Made by a program: the position numbers and the translations under genes | The notes under the pieces: generated by a model | Database searches by the model: none | What the model was told of the DNA's origin: nothing | What the model saw: only the letters and a program-made list of their open reading frames with translations | In this document: one piece after another, positions 18,079 through 25,701 of the stretch | Layout: each line of letters starts with the position of its first letter | Numbering within the stretch: the stretch's first letter is position 1 | Origin: JANNPJ01 sp965200525 | GTDB taxonomy: Bacteria > Actinomycetota > Actinomycetes > Actinomycetales > Kineosporiaceae | Length of the DNA: 64,000 nt | NCBI GenBank assembly: GCA_965200525.1 | Contig: OZ241368.1 | Location: 1,488,001 to 1,552,000, forward strand | Direction of reading: 5' to 3'

Positions 18079-19412
18079 CAGGCGGGCGCTCCGGCGAAGA
18101 GGGTCGAGGCCACCGGGTCGAACGGGCAGCCACCTTCGGTCAGGTGTCGCTGGTACTCGTCCCGGAAGTACTGGACGGACGACGTGATCGGGCTGGTCGC
18201 GCCGTCGCCAAGGGCGCAGAACGACCGGCCGAGGATGTTGTCGCAGATGTCGAGCAGCTTGTCGAGGTCGGTCTCGTCGCCCTGCCCGTTCTCCAGCCGG
18301 CGCAGCACCTGCACCAGCCAGTAGGTGCCCTCGCGGCAGGGGGTGCACTTGCCGCAGGACTCATGAGCGTAGAACTCGGTCCAGCGCAGCACGGCCCGGA
18401 CCACGCAGGTGGTGTCGTCGAAGATCTGCAACGCCCGGGTGCCGAGCATCGAGCCGGCCGCCGCGGTCGACTCGAAGTCGAGCGGGGTGTCCAGGTGGGC
18501 GTCGGTGAACATCGGGGTGGAGGAGCCGCCCGGCGTCCAGAACTTCAGCGTGTGACCCTCGCGGACGCCGCCGGCCATGTCGAGCAGCTCGCGCAGCGTG
18601 ATGCCGAGGGCGGCCTCGTACTGCCCGGGCCGGCGGACGTGCCCGGACAGCGAGAACAGGCCGTACCCGGCCGACTTGGCGGTGCCCATCCCGGCGAACC
18701 AGGCGGCGCCGTTGGTGACGATGGACGGCACGCTGGCGATCGACTCGACGTTGTTGACCACGGTCGGCCGGGCGTACAGGCCGGCCACGGCCGGGAACGG
18801 CGGCTTGAGCCGGGGCTGGCCCCGCCGCCCCTCGAGCGAGTCGAGCAGCGCCGTCTCCTCGCCGCAGATGTAGGCGCCGGCGCCGGCGTGGACCACGATG
18901 TCGATGTTCTTGCCCGAGCCGAGCACGTTCTCGCCCAGGTACCCGGCGGCCCGGGCCTCCTCGACCGCGGCCAGCAGACGGCGGTAGACGTGCACGACCT
19001 CGCCCCGCACGTAGATGAACGCCTTCTCGGCGCCGATCGCGTGGCAGGTGATGATCGCGCCCTCGATCAGGAACTGCGGCGTCGCCAGCATCAGCGGGAC
19101 GTCCTTGCAGGTACCCGGTTCGGACTCGTCGGCGTTGATCACCAGGTAGCGGGGCAGCCCGTCCGGCTTGGGCAGGAAGCTCCACTTCAGGCCGGTCGGG
19201 AAGCCGGCCCCGCCCCGGCCGCGCAGGCCCGAGTCCTTGACCGCGGTGACGACGTCGGCCGGGGCCATGTCGAGCGCGGTCCGCAGGGCCTGGTAGCCAC
19301 CGTTGCGCTCGTAGGTCTCCAGGGTCCAGGACTGCGGATCGTCCCAGAACGCCGACAGCACCGGGGTCAGGCTGGCGGGGGGCCGCTCGGAAGCGGAGGT
19401 GTCCGTCGACAT
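18078..19412 (-). CDS. nuoF: NADH-quinone oxidoreductase subunit F (FMN/NADH binding)
   Basis: This 444-residue subunit is where NADH is oxidised. The NADH/FMN-binding region shows LRGRGGAGFPTGLKW (about residues 65-79), NADESEPGTCKD, and GAGAYICGEETALLDSLEG. The N3 [4Fe-4S] motif ESCGKCTPCREG is at about 352-363 with a later cysteine in GRSFCALG. It follows nuoE by 3 bp and its stop shares a base with the nuoG start. Length and residues are normal. Confidence 0.97.
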   Translation of the reverse strand: MSTDTSASERPPASLTPVLSAFWDDPQSWTLETYERNGGYQALRTALDMAPADVVTAVKDSGLRGRGGAGFPTGLKWSFLPKPDGLPRYLVINADESEPGTCKDVPLMLATPQFLIEGAIITCHAIGAEKAFIYVRGEVVHVYRRLLAAVEEARAAGYLGENVLGSGKNIDIVVHAGAGAYICGEETALLDSLEGRRGQPRLKPPFPAVAGLYARPTVVNNVESIASVPSIVTNGAAWFAGMGTAKSAGYGLFSLSGHVRRPGQYEAALGITLRELLDMAGGVREGHTLKFWTPGGSSTPMFTDAHLDTPLDFESTAAAGSMLGTRALQIFDDTTCVVRAVLRWTEFYAHESCGKCTPCREGTYWLVQVLRRLENGQGDETDLDKLLDICDNILGRSFCALGDGATSPITSSVQYFRDEYQRHLTEGGCPFDPVASTLFAGAPA

Positions 19413-19415
19413 GGC

Positions 19416-20291
19416 TCAGCCCTTCTTCTGGGTTCCGGTGCCGGGGTCGTTCTCGCCCTCGGTGGCCTCGCCCGGAGGCTTGCCGGCCACGGTGCCGGCC
19501 CGGTCGGCGGTGCCGGCCGGAACCGCCGGGGCGTCCGACCCGCTGCTCGCCGCGCCGCGGGCCTGCACGTCGGCAGCGGCCGAGGCGGTGGCGGCCCGGG
19601 AGGTGCCGGTACCCGACCCCTGACGGCTCTGCTGCTCGGACTGCGGTGCCGTCCAGCCCATCTGCTGGGCCAGCAGGGTGCCCCGCTGGGAGGCGTTGCC
19701 GGCACCCACGCCCTCACCGGCCCGGCCGTCGTTGAAACCGGCCAGCACCTTGGACACCTGCTTGAAGGTGGCCACCGTGTTCGCACCGCGGGTCGGGACG
19801 ACGTCCTGGCCGGCCGCGATGGCGTCCACCAGTTCGCGGGCCGAGCTGGGCGTCTGGTTGTCGAAGAACTCCCAGTTGACCATCATCACCGGCGCGTAGT
19901 CGCAGGCGGCGTTGCACTCCAGCCGCTCCAGCGTGACCTTCCCGTCGGTCGTGGTCTCGTCGTGCCCGATGCCCAGGTGCTCCTCGAGCGACTCGAAGAT
20001 GGCGTCGCCACCCATCACCGCGCACAGCGTGTTGGTGCAGACCCCGACCGTGAACTCGCCGTTCGGGTGCCGCTTGTACTGGGTGTAGAAGGTGGCCACC
20101 GCCGACACCTCGGCCGTGCTCAGATCGAGCAGGGCGGCACACAGGGCGACGCCGTCCGGGCTGACGTAGCCCTCTTCGCTCTGCACCAGGTGGAGCATGG
20201 GCAGCAGGGCCGAGCGGGCCTGCGGGTAGCGGGCCATGATCTGCGCGGCCTCGGCACTGAGCCGCTCGACCGCCTCCGGTGTGAACGCCAT
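19416..20291 (-). CDS. nuoE: NADH-quinone oxidoreductase subunit E with long C-terminal tail
   Basis: This 291-residue thioredoxin-fold [2Fe-2S] subunit pairs with NuoF. The four cluster ligands are visible: CTNTLC (C85, C90) and CNAAC (C126, C130). The conserved fold ends near residue 165. Beyond it lies a tail of about 125 residues rich in G, S, T, Q and A that looks disordered. E. coli NuoE stops at about 166 residues, while actinobacterial homologues vary. I chose the ATG at 20289-20291, which overlaps the nuoD stop as TGATG. Confidence 0.94.
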   Translation of the reverse strand: MAFTPEAVERLSAEAAQIMARYPQARSALLPMLHLVQSEEGYVSPDGVALCAALLDLSTAEVSAVATFYTQYKRHPNGEFTVGVCTNTLCAVMGGDAIFESLEEHLGIGHDETTTDGKVTLERLECNAACDYAPVMMVNWEFFDNQTPSSARELVDAIAAGQDVVPTRGANTVATFKQVSKVLAGFNDGRAGEGVGAGNASQRGTLLAQQMGWTAPQSEQQSRQGSGTGTSRAATASAAADVQARGAASSGSDAPAVPAGTADRAGTVAGKPPGEATEGENDPGTGTQKKG

Positions 20292-21646
20292 CAGCGGTCC
20301 ACTCCTCCCATCACAGGGTCGATTGACGCGACCGCCACGATGACGTCGGCGATCTGGCCGCCCTCGCTCATCGCGGCCACGGCCTGCAGGTTGACGAACG
20401 ACGGGTCGCGGAAGTGGGCCCGGTAGGGCCGGGTCCCACCGTCCGAGACCAGGTGCACGCCGAGCTCGCCGCGGGCGGTCTCGACCGACTGGTAGACCTG
20501 ACCGACCGGCACCCGGAAGCCCTCGGTGACCAGCTTGAAGTGGTGGATCAGGGCCTCCATCGAGGTGCCCATGATCTCCTTGATGTGGTCCAGGCTGTTG
20601 CCCATCCCGTCGCTGCCGATCGCCAGCTGGGCGGGCCAGGCGATCTTGCGGTCGCCGACCATGACCGGGCCCGGGCCGGCCTCGGCCAGCCGGTCGAGGC
20701 ACTGCTCGACGATCTTCAGCGACTCGTACATCTCGTTGATCCGGATCCGCAGCCGCCCGTAGGCGTCGCAGCTGTCCCAGGTCTGGACGTCGAAGTCGTA
20801 GGTCTCGTAACCGCAGTAGGGCTCGCTCTTGCGCAGGTCGTGGGGCAGGCCGGTGGAGCGCAGCACCGGGCCGGTGATGCCCAGGGCCATGCAGCCGGTC
20901 AGGTCGAGGTAGCCGACGTCGACCAGCCGGGCCTTGACCAGCGGGTTCTCGTTGGACAACTTCTCGATGTCACGAATGCCCTTGCGCACCAGCGGGATCG
21001 CCTCGCGGACGGCGTCGATCGCGCCGGGCGGCAGGTCCTGGGCCAGACCGCCGGGCCGGATGAACGCGTGGTTCATCCGCAGGCCGGTGATCATCTCGAA
21101 CAGGCTCAGCACCCGCTCGCGCTCGCGGAAACCGACCGTCATCACGGTCAGCGCGCCGATCTCCATGCCGCCGGTGGCCAGGGCCACCAGGTGCGAGGAG
21201 ACCCGGTTGAGCTCCATCAGCAGGACCCGGATGATCGAGGCCCGCTCGGGCACGTCGGCGGTGATGCCGAGCAGCTTCTCGACCCCGAGGCAGTACGCCG
21301 TCTCCTGGTAGAGCGGGGTCAGGTAGTCCATCCGGGTGCAGAAGGTCACGCCCTGGGTCCAGGTGCGGAACTCCATGTTCTTCTCGATACCGGTGTGCAG
21401 GTAACCGATGCCGCATCGGGCCTCGGTCACCGTCTCGCCATCGATCTCCAGGATCAGGCGCAGCACTCCGTGGGTAGAGGGGTGCTGCGGACCCATGTTG
21501 ACGACGATCCGCTCCTCGCCGAGGCTGGCGGCCTCCTCGGCGATGTCGGCCCAGTCGCCGCCCGAGGCGGTGAAGACCCGCCCCTCAGCGGTGGAGGCGT
21601 CGGGTGGCGTGACGCCGGCGTCGGCGTCGATCGTGGATTCGGTCAT
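20291..21646 (-). CDS. nuoD: NADH-quinone oxidoreductase subunit D
   Basis: This 451-residue subunit, related to NiFe-hydrogenase large subunits, forms the quinone site with NuoB. Seen are NMGPQHPSTHGVLRL with the quinone-headgroup His, IGYLHTGIEKNMEFRTW, and ELNRVSSHLVALATGGMEIGALT. The C-terminal DPVMGGVDR is the typical ending. It overlaps both nuoC (TGATG) and nuoE. Residues are intact, so an active complex I is expected. Confidence 0.97.
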   Translation of the reverse strand: MTESTIDADAGVTPPDASTAEGRVFTASGGDWADIAEEAASLGEERIVVNMGPQHPSTHGVLRLILEIDGETVTEARCGIGYLHTGIEKNMEFRTWTQGVTFCTRMDYLTPLYQETAYCLGVEKLLGITADVPERASIIRVLLMELNRVSSHLVALATGGMEIGALTVMTVGFRERERVLSLFEMITGLRMNHAFIRPGGLAQDLPPGAIDAVREAIPLVRKGIRDIEKLSNENPLVKARLVDVGYLDLTGCMALGITGPVLRSTGLPHDLRKSEPYCGYETYDFDVQTWDSCDAYGRLRIRINEMYESLKIVEQCLDRLAEAGPGPVMVGDRKIAWPAQLAIGSDGMGNSLDHIKEIMGTSMEALIHHFKLVTEGFRVPVGQVYQSVETARGELGVHLVSDGGTRPYRAHFRDPSFVNLQAVAAMSEGGQIADVIVAVASIDPVMGGVDR

Positions 21647-22359
21647 CAGGAGTACGACCTCCGCGTATCGGGCGGTGGGATGGTGGCGCCCTTGTACTCC
21701 ACCGGGATACCACCCAGCGGATAGTCCTTGCGCTGCGGGTGACCGGGCCAGTCGTCGGGCATCTGGATCCGGGTCAGCGCCGGGTGCCCGTCGAAGATGA
21801 TCCCGAAGAAGTCCCAGGCCTCGCGCTCGTGCCAGTCGGCACTGGGATACACCTCGACCACCGAGGGGATGTGCCGGTCGGAGTCGGCGGTGCTGACCTC
21901 GAGCCGGACCCGGCGGTTGTGGGTGACCGAGAGCAGGTGGTAGACGGCTCGCAGCTCGCGACCGACGTCGTCCGGGTAGTGCACCCCGCTGACCCCGGAG
22001 AACATCTCGAACCGCAGGTCGGGCTCGTCGCGCAGCGCGTAGGCGACGGCGACCAGGTGCTCGCGGCGGACGGTGAAGGTGAGCTCGTCGCGGTCGACCA
22101 CCACGTACTCGACGGCCGCGTCGGGGTCGGCACCGGCCGCGGTGAGCGCGGCGGCCAGGCCGTCGGCGATCTCGTCGAACCAGCCGCCGAACGGCCGCGG
22201 GCTCGGGGCCGGCATGGCCACACTGCGGACCAGCCCGCCGTAACCGGAGGTGTCACCGGTGCCCCGGCTGCCGAACATGCCCTGCCGGGTGGTGACGACG
22301 TCGGCCGTCGGGGTGACCGTGGCCGGCAGTTCGGCCGGGTCGCTGATGCCGTCGGTCAC
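21646..22359 (-). CDS. nuoC: NADH-quinone oxidoreductase subunit C
   Basis: This 237-residue peripheral-arm subunit contains the 30-kDa signature HEREAWDFFGIIFDGHP and RIQMPDDWPGHPQRKDYPLGG. An N-terminal extension of about 70 residues (TGDTSGYGGLVRSVAMPAPS region) is typical for actinobacteria. The GTG at 22357-22359 overlaps the nuoB stop as GTGA. An open stretch upstream is the shadow of nuoB. Confidence 0.95.
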   Translation of the reverse strand: MTDGISDPAELPATVTPTADVVTTRQGMFGSRGTGDTSGYGGLVRSVAMPAPSPRPFGGWFDEIADGLAAALTAAGADPDAAVEYVVVDRDELTFTVRREHLVAVAYALRDEPDLRFEMFSGVSGVHYPDDVGRELRAVYHLLSVTHNRRVRLEVSTADSDRHIPSVVEVYPSADWHEREAWDFFGIIFDGHPALTRIQMPDDWPGHPQRKDYPLGGIPVEYKGATIPPPDTRRSYS

Positions 22360-22910
22360 CGCAGCAGCCCCTTCATCTGGGACGTCGGGGTGGCGGCGAG
22401 CGCGGCCGCCTCGGCCGCCTTGACCGCCTGCACCCGGTTCACGCCGAGCGGCATGTGCTGGATCTGCTTGTGCAGCTCCAGGATCGCGTTGATCAGCATC
22501 TCCGGCCGCGGCGGGCAGCCGGGCAGGTAGATGTCGACCGGCACGATGTGGTCGACGCCCTGCACGATCGCGTAGTTGTTGAACATCCCGCCGGACGACG
22601 CGCAGACGCCCATCGAGAGCACCCACTTCGGCTCGACCATCTGGTCGTAGACCTGGCGGACGACCGGGGCCATCTTCTGACTGACCCGGCCGGCCACGAT
22701 CATCAGGTCGGCCTGCCGGGGCGAGGCCCGGAAGACCTCCATGCCGAACCGGGCCAGGTCGTACTTGGGGCCGCCGGTGGTCATCATCTCGATGGCACAA
22801 CAGGCCAGGCCGAAGGTGGCCGGCCAGAACGAGCTCTTGCGCATGTAGCCGGCCAGCATCTCGACCGAGGTCAGCATGAAGCCGCTCGGGAGTTTCTCCT
22901 CGATACCCAT
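22356..22910 (-). CDS. nuoB: NADH-quinone oxidoreductase subunit B
   Basis: This 184-residue subunit carries the terminal N2 [4Fe-4S] cluster that reduces menaquinone. The tandem cysteines in FGLACCAIEMM, the single Cys in MGVCASSGGMFNNYAIVQG, and YLPGCPPRP supply the four ligands. The C-terminal 30 residues are Ala-rich and variable. It starts 38 bp after the nuoA stop; the GAGGAG-like site upstream of the ATG is weak but usable. Confidence 0.96.
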   Translation of the reverse strand: MGIEEKLPSGFMLTSVEMLAGYMRKSSFWPATFGLACCAIEMMTTGGPKYDLARFGMEVFRASPRQADLMIVAGRVSQKMAPVVRQVYDQMVEPKWVLSMGVCASSGGMFNNYAIVQGVDHIVPVDIYLPGCPPRPEMLINAILELHKQIQHMPLGVNRVQAVKAAEAAALAATPTSQMKGLLR

Positions 22911-22948
22911 CTACTTCTGTCCCGTCTGCAGTCCGGACCAGCCGGAGG

Positions 22949-23308
22949 TCAGTCCCACTCGAGGCCGCCGCGGCGCCACACGTAGCTGTAGGCGACAAAC
23001 ACGGTGCCCACGAACAGCACCATCTCGACCAGCGCGAAGTAGCCGAGCCCATCGAAGTCGACCGCGTACGGCAGCAGGAAGACGCTCTCGATGTCGAAGA
23101 CGATGAAGAGCATCGCCACCAGGTAGTACTTGACCGGGAAGCGGCCACCACCGGCGGCGTGCGGGGTCGGCTCGATGCCGCACTCGTAGGCCTCGAGCTT
23201 GGCCCGGTTGTAACGCTTCGGGCCGGACAGCGCCCCGGCGGTGATGGAGAAGACGGCGAAGCCGCCGGCTATCGCCAAGAGCGCCAGGATCGGTACGTAG
23301 GGATTCAC
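22949..23308 (-). CDS. nuoA: NADH-quinone oxidoreductase subunit A
   Basis: This 119-residue subunit with three membrane helices is the first gene of the operon. It shows the conserved YECGIEP (whose Cys marks the active/deactive loop) and FDIESVFLLPYAV with the buried Asp and Glu. The GTG at 23306-23308 gives the standard length and is preceded by AAGGGTT. Upstream lies a long (about 230 nt) leader containing the Rex-type operator. Confidence 0.94.
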   Translation of the reverse strand: MNPYVPILALLAIAGGFAVFSITAGALSGPKRYNRAKLEAYECGIEPTPHAAGGGRFPVKYYLVAMLFIVFDIESVFLLPYAVDFDGLGYFALVEMVLFVGTVFVAYSYVWRRGGLEWD

Positions 23309-23522
23309 GCCCGCAACCCTTCCGAATTCGTCACGCCTGCTCCCGTCTCTGCCGCCGCCGGCCAACTCGAACCGGCCGAACCAGCAGTCGAACCAGCCGG
23401 GCCACAGCCAGGCCGGGGACATCCTATGGGCCTACCGGCGAACCGCCGACTCGGGGCTCGCGGCCCGGTCAAGACCATCGGAGGATTATTTGGATCACAT
23501 GACCCCAGGACGTCGTCCCGGC

Positions 23523-23551
23523 TTGTGAAGTGATTCACGAATCGGAGTCTA
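23523..23551 (-). promoter_or_regulatory. Rex-type operator overlapping putative nuo promoter
   Basis: On the plus strand, TTGTGAA (23523-23529), GTGA, then TTCACGA (23534-23540) match the Rex operator consensus TTGTGAA-N4-TTCACAA at 13 of 14 defined positions. On the minus strand TAGACT (23546-23551) fits a TANNNT -10, placing the start of transcription within the operator. The same TAGACT lies inside a GGAGTC-tac-GACTCC dyad (23544-23558). Rex is the NADH/NAD+-sensing repressor known to control respiratory genes in streptomycetes. Operator identity is inferred from sequence match. The remainder of the 291-bp gap between nuoA and menG shows nothing else clear. Confidence 0.6.
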
Positions 23552-23599
23552 CGACTCCCCGTTCGGGTGAAATTACTTAGGCAACCCTTACGTGCGGCG

Positions 23600-24292
23600 C
23601 TACGGGCGGACGGCGCGGTGCAGGGCCACGATGCCACCGGTCAGGTTGCGGAACGCGACCTGCGACCAGCCCGCCGCCTGCACCCTCGCGGCCAGCCCGG
23701 CCTGATCGGGCCAGGCCCGGATCGACTCGGCCAGGTACACGTAGGCGTCGGGGTTGGAGCTCACCGCGCGGGCCACCGGCGGCAGCGCCCGCATCAGGTA
23801 CTCGGTGTAGACGGTGCGGAACGGCGCCCACGTCGGGTGCGAGAACTCGCAGATCACCAGCCGGCCTCCGGGCCGGGTGACCCGGCTCAGCTCGCGCAGG
23901 GCGGCGTCCACGTCGACCACGTTGCGCAGCCCGAAAGAGATGGTCACCGCATCGAAAGCGCCGTCCACGAAAGGAAGTCGGGTGGCATCGCCGGCGATGA
24001 AGGGCAGGTCGGGGCGGCGGGCCCGGCCGACCCGGAGCATGCCCAGGGAGAAGTCGCAGGGCACCGTGAGCACCCCGGCGTCGGCGAACGGCTCGCTCGA
24101 GGTTCCGGTGCCGGCCGCGAGGTCGAGGGCCTTCTCACCGGGGTGCAGGTCGAGGGCCTGGGCCACGGCCCGGCGCCAGCTCCGGTCCTGGCGCAGGGCC
24201 AGCACGGTGTTGGTCAGGTCGTACCGCTGGGCCACCCCGTCGAACATCGCGGCCACTTCGTGCGGGGTCTTCTCCAGGTTGGCGCGCGACAT
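23600..24292 (-). CDS. menG: Demethylmenaquinone methyltransferase
   Basis: This 230-residue UbiE/MenG-type SAM methyltransferase performs the last step of menaquinone synthesis, C-methylating demethylmenaquinone. The N-terminus VAAMFDGVAQRYDLTN is diagnostic. The SAM motif I LDLAAGTGTSS is at about residues 56-66, and motif SFGLRNVVDVDAALREL at about 119-135. It is divergent from menF, with a shared palindrome midway between the two start codons. No ribosome site precedes the ATG, and GACGAT ends 6 nt before it, suggesting a leaderless transcript. The downstream hairpin at 23544-23558 could act as a weak terminator. Confidence 0.93.
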   Translation of the reverse strand: MSRANLEKTPHEVAAMFDGVAQRYDLTNTVLALRQDRSWRRAVAQALDLHPGEKALDLAAGTGTSSEPFADAGVLTVPCDFSLGMLRVGRARRPDLPFIAGDATRLPFVDGAFDAVTISFGLRNVVDVDAALRELSRVTRPGGRLVICEFSHPTWAPFRTVYTEYLMRALPPVARAVSSNPDAYVYLAESIRAWPDQAGLAARVQAAGWSQVAFRNLTGGIVALHRAVRP

Positions 24293-24298
24293 GCCCCG

Positions 24299-24375
24299 AT
24301 CGTCGCACAGCGCGCCACCGGACCGACCGGGAGGGACGCCCTCCCGTCAGGAGCGATTCCGGCGAGTTCTACGCT
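24299..24375. promoter_or_regulatory. Divergent menG/menF promoter region with centred 19-bp palindrome
   Basis: A perfect inverted repeat, CGGGAGGG-acg-CCCTCCCG, spans 24328-24346. Its centre (24337) coincides with the midpoint between the menG (24292) and menF (24383) start codons. Flanking it are -10-like elements: GACGAT on the minus strand (24299-24304) and TACGCT on the plus strand (24370-24375), ending 6 and 7 nt from their start codons. The palindrome therefore lies between the two expected -35 regions. I infer a shared operator; the binding protein is unknown. Confidence 0.55.
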
Positions 24376-24382
24376 GATCGGG

Positions 24383-25672
24383 ATGACCGCCACCATGCCC
24401 ACCGCCGCGGCCCGGCTGCCGCTGGTCTCCCGAACCGTGCCGCTGGCCGACCCCGGGCCGTTGCTCGACCTGCTGCCGGCGCGCTCTTCGCTGGCCTGGG
24501 TCCGCCGGGGTGAGGGCCTGGTCGGCTGGGGTGAGGCGATGCGGGTCAGCAGCTCCGGCCCGGACCGGTTCGCCGCGGCTCAGCGGGCCTGGTCGCAGAC
24601 AGTGGGGCACTCGGTGATCCGGGACGAGGTGCGACTGCCCGGCACCGGGCCGGTGGCGTTCGGATCGTTCGCCTTCTCGCCCGACTCGGCCGCCGGTGGC
24701 GTGCTGGTGGTGCCCGAGGTGCTGGTCGGGCACCGCGGCGACACCTGGTGGCTGACCACCATCGGGGTCGGCGGCGTGCTGCCGCCGGTCGGCGCCGTCG
24801 AGACGGCCGGTGGAACGCCGGAGCGGCCGGCGCGGCCGGACATGGGGGCGGTGACCTTCAGCACCGGCGCCCGGACCGAACCGGAGTGGGAGAACACGGT
24901 CGCCGAGGCGATCGCCCGGATCGGGGCCGGAGCGGTGGAGAAGGTGGTGCTGGCCCGCGACCTGCACGCCCGCACGGCCGCCCCGATCGACCCCCGCCTG
25001 CTGCTGACCCGGCTGGCCGAGCGGTACCCGGGCTGCTGGACGTTCAGCGTCGACGGCCTGCTCGGGGCCACCCCGGAGATGCTGGTCCGGCTGGAACGGG
25101 GGCTGGTCACCTCCCGGGTGCTGGCCGGCACGATCCGGCGCAGCCAGGACGACGAGCACGACCTGGCCCTGGCCGCCTCGCTGGCCCGCTCCAGCAAGGA
25201 CCTGGAGGAGCACGAGTACGCCGTCCGTTCGGTGACCGAGGCCCTGGCGCCCTACTGCGGCACCACCAACGTGCCCGAGTCACCGTTCGTGCTGCACCTG
25301 GCCAACGTGATGCACCTGGCCACCGACGTCACCGGGGTGCTGGCCGACACCGCGACCTCGCTGCAGCTGGCGGCGGCCCTGCACCCCTCGGCCGCGGTCT
25401 GCGGCACGCCGACCACGGCCGCCGCCGCCCTGATCGACGAGATCGAGGGGATGGACCGGGACCGGTACGCCGGCCCGGTCGGCTGGCTCGACGCCCGGGG
25501 GGACGGCGAGTGGGGGATCGCGTTGCGCTCGGCCCGGCTCGACCCGGCCGATCCGCACTCGCTGCGGTTGTTCGCCGGGTGCGGGATCGTGGCCGGCTCC
25601 GACCCGGCGGCCGAGCTGGCCGAGTCGAACGCCAAGCTGCTGCCGATCCGCCAGGCCCTGCTCGGCGACTGA
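24383..25672 (+). CDS. menF: Isochorismate synthase (menaquinone pathway)
   Basis: This 429-residue chorismate-binding enzyme converts chorismate to isochorismate, the first committed step of menaquinone synthesis. The C-terminal chorismate-binding domain shows EKVVLARDLHA with the catalytic Lys, VLAGTIRRSQDD, SSKDLEEHEYAVRSV and LHPSAAVCGTPTTAA, then FAGCGIVAGSDP near the end. I chose the ATG at 24383, which follows a TACGCT -10 by 7 nt and has no ribosome site; an ATG at 24395 is an alternative. An EntC/DhbC-type siderophore role is possible, but the menG partner and nearby men genes favour MenF. Confidence 0.88.
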   Translation: MTATMPTAAARLPLVSRTVPLADPGPLLDLLPARSSLAWVRRGEGLVGWGEAMRVSSSGPDRFAAAQRAWSQTVGHSVIRDEVRLPGTGPVAFGSFAFSPDSAAGGVLVVPEVLVGHRGDTWWLTTIGVGGVLPPVGAVETAGGTPERPARPDMGAVTFSTGARTEPEWENTVAEAIARIGAGAVEKVVLARDLHARTAAPIDPRLLLTRLAERYPGCWTFSVDGLLGATPEMLVRLERGLVTSRVLAGTIRRSQDDEHDLALAASLARSSKDLEEHEYAVRSVTEALAPYCGTTNVPESPFVLHLANVMHLATDVTGVLADTATSLQLAAALHPSAAVCGTPTTAAAALIDEIEGMDRDRYAGPVGWLDARGDGEWGIALRSARLDPADPHSLRLFAGCGIVAGSDPAAELAESNAKLLPIRQALLGD

Positions 25673-25701
25673 ACCGGCTCTCGGTCGAGGAGCGGGGGTG
25701 G

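Noticed and set aside
23523..23540. Reading the nuo operator as a CRP/FNR site (TGTGA-N6-TCACG)
   Set aside because: It does fit that consensus, but the longer Rex consensus explains more positions and Rex control of nuo with a rex-hem locus nearby is better supported.
23575..23590. TTAGG...CCTTA sequence that resembles an IdeR/DtxR iron box
   Set aside because: The half-sites are only 4 bp apart instead of the spacing of the 19-bp iron box, and the match drops to about 10 of 15 in the best alignment.
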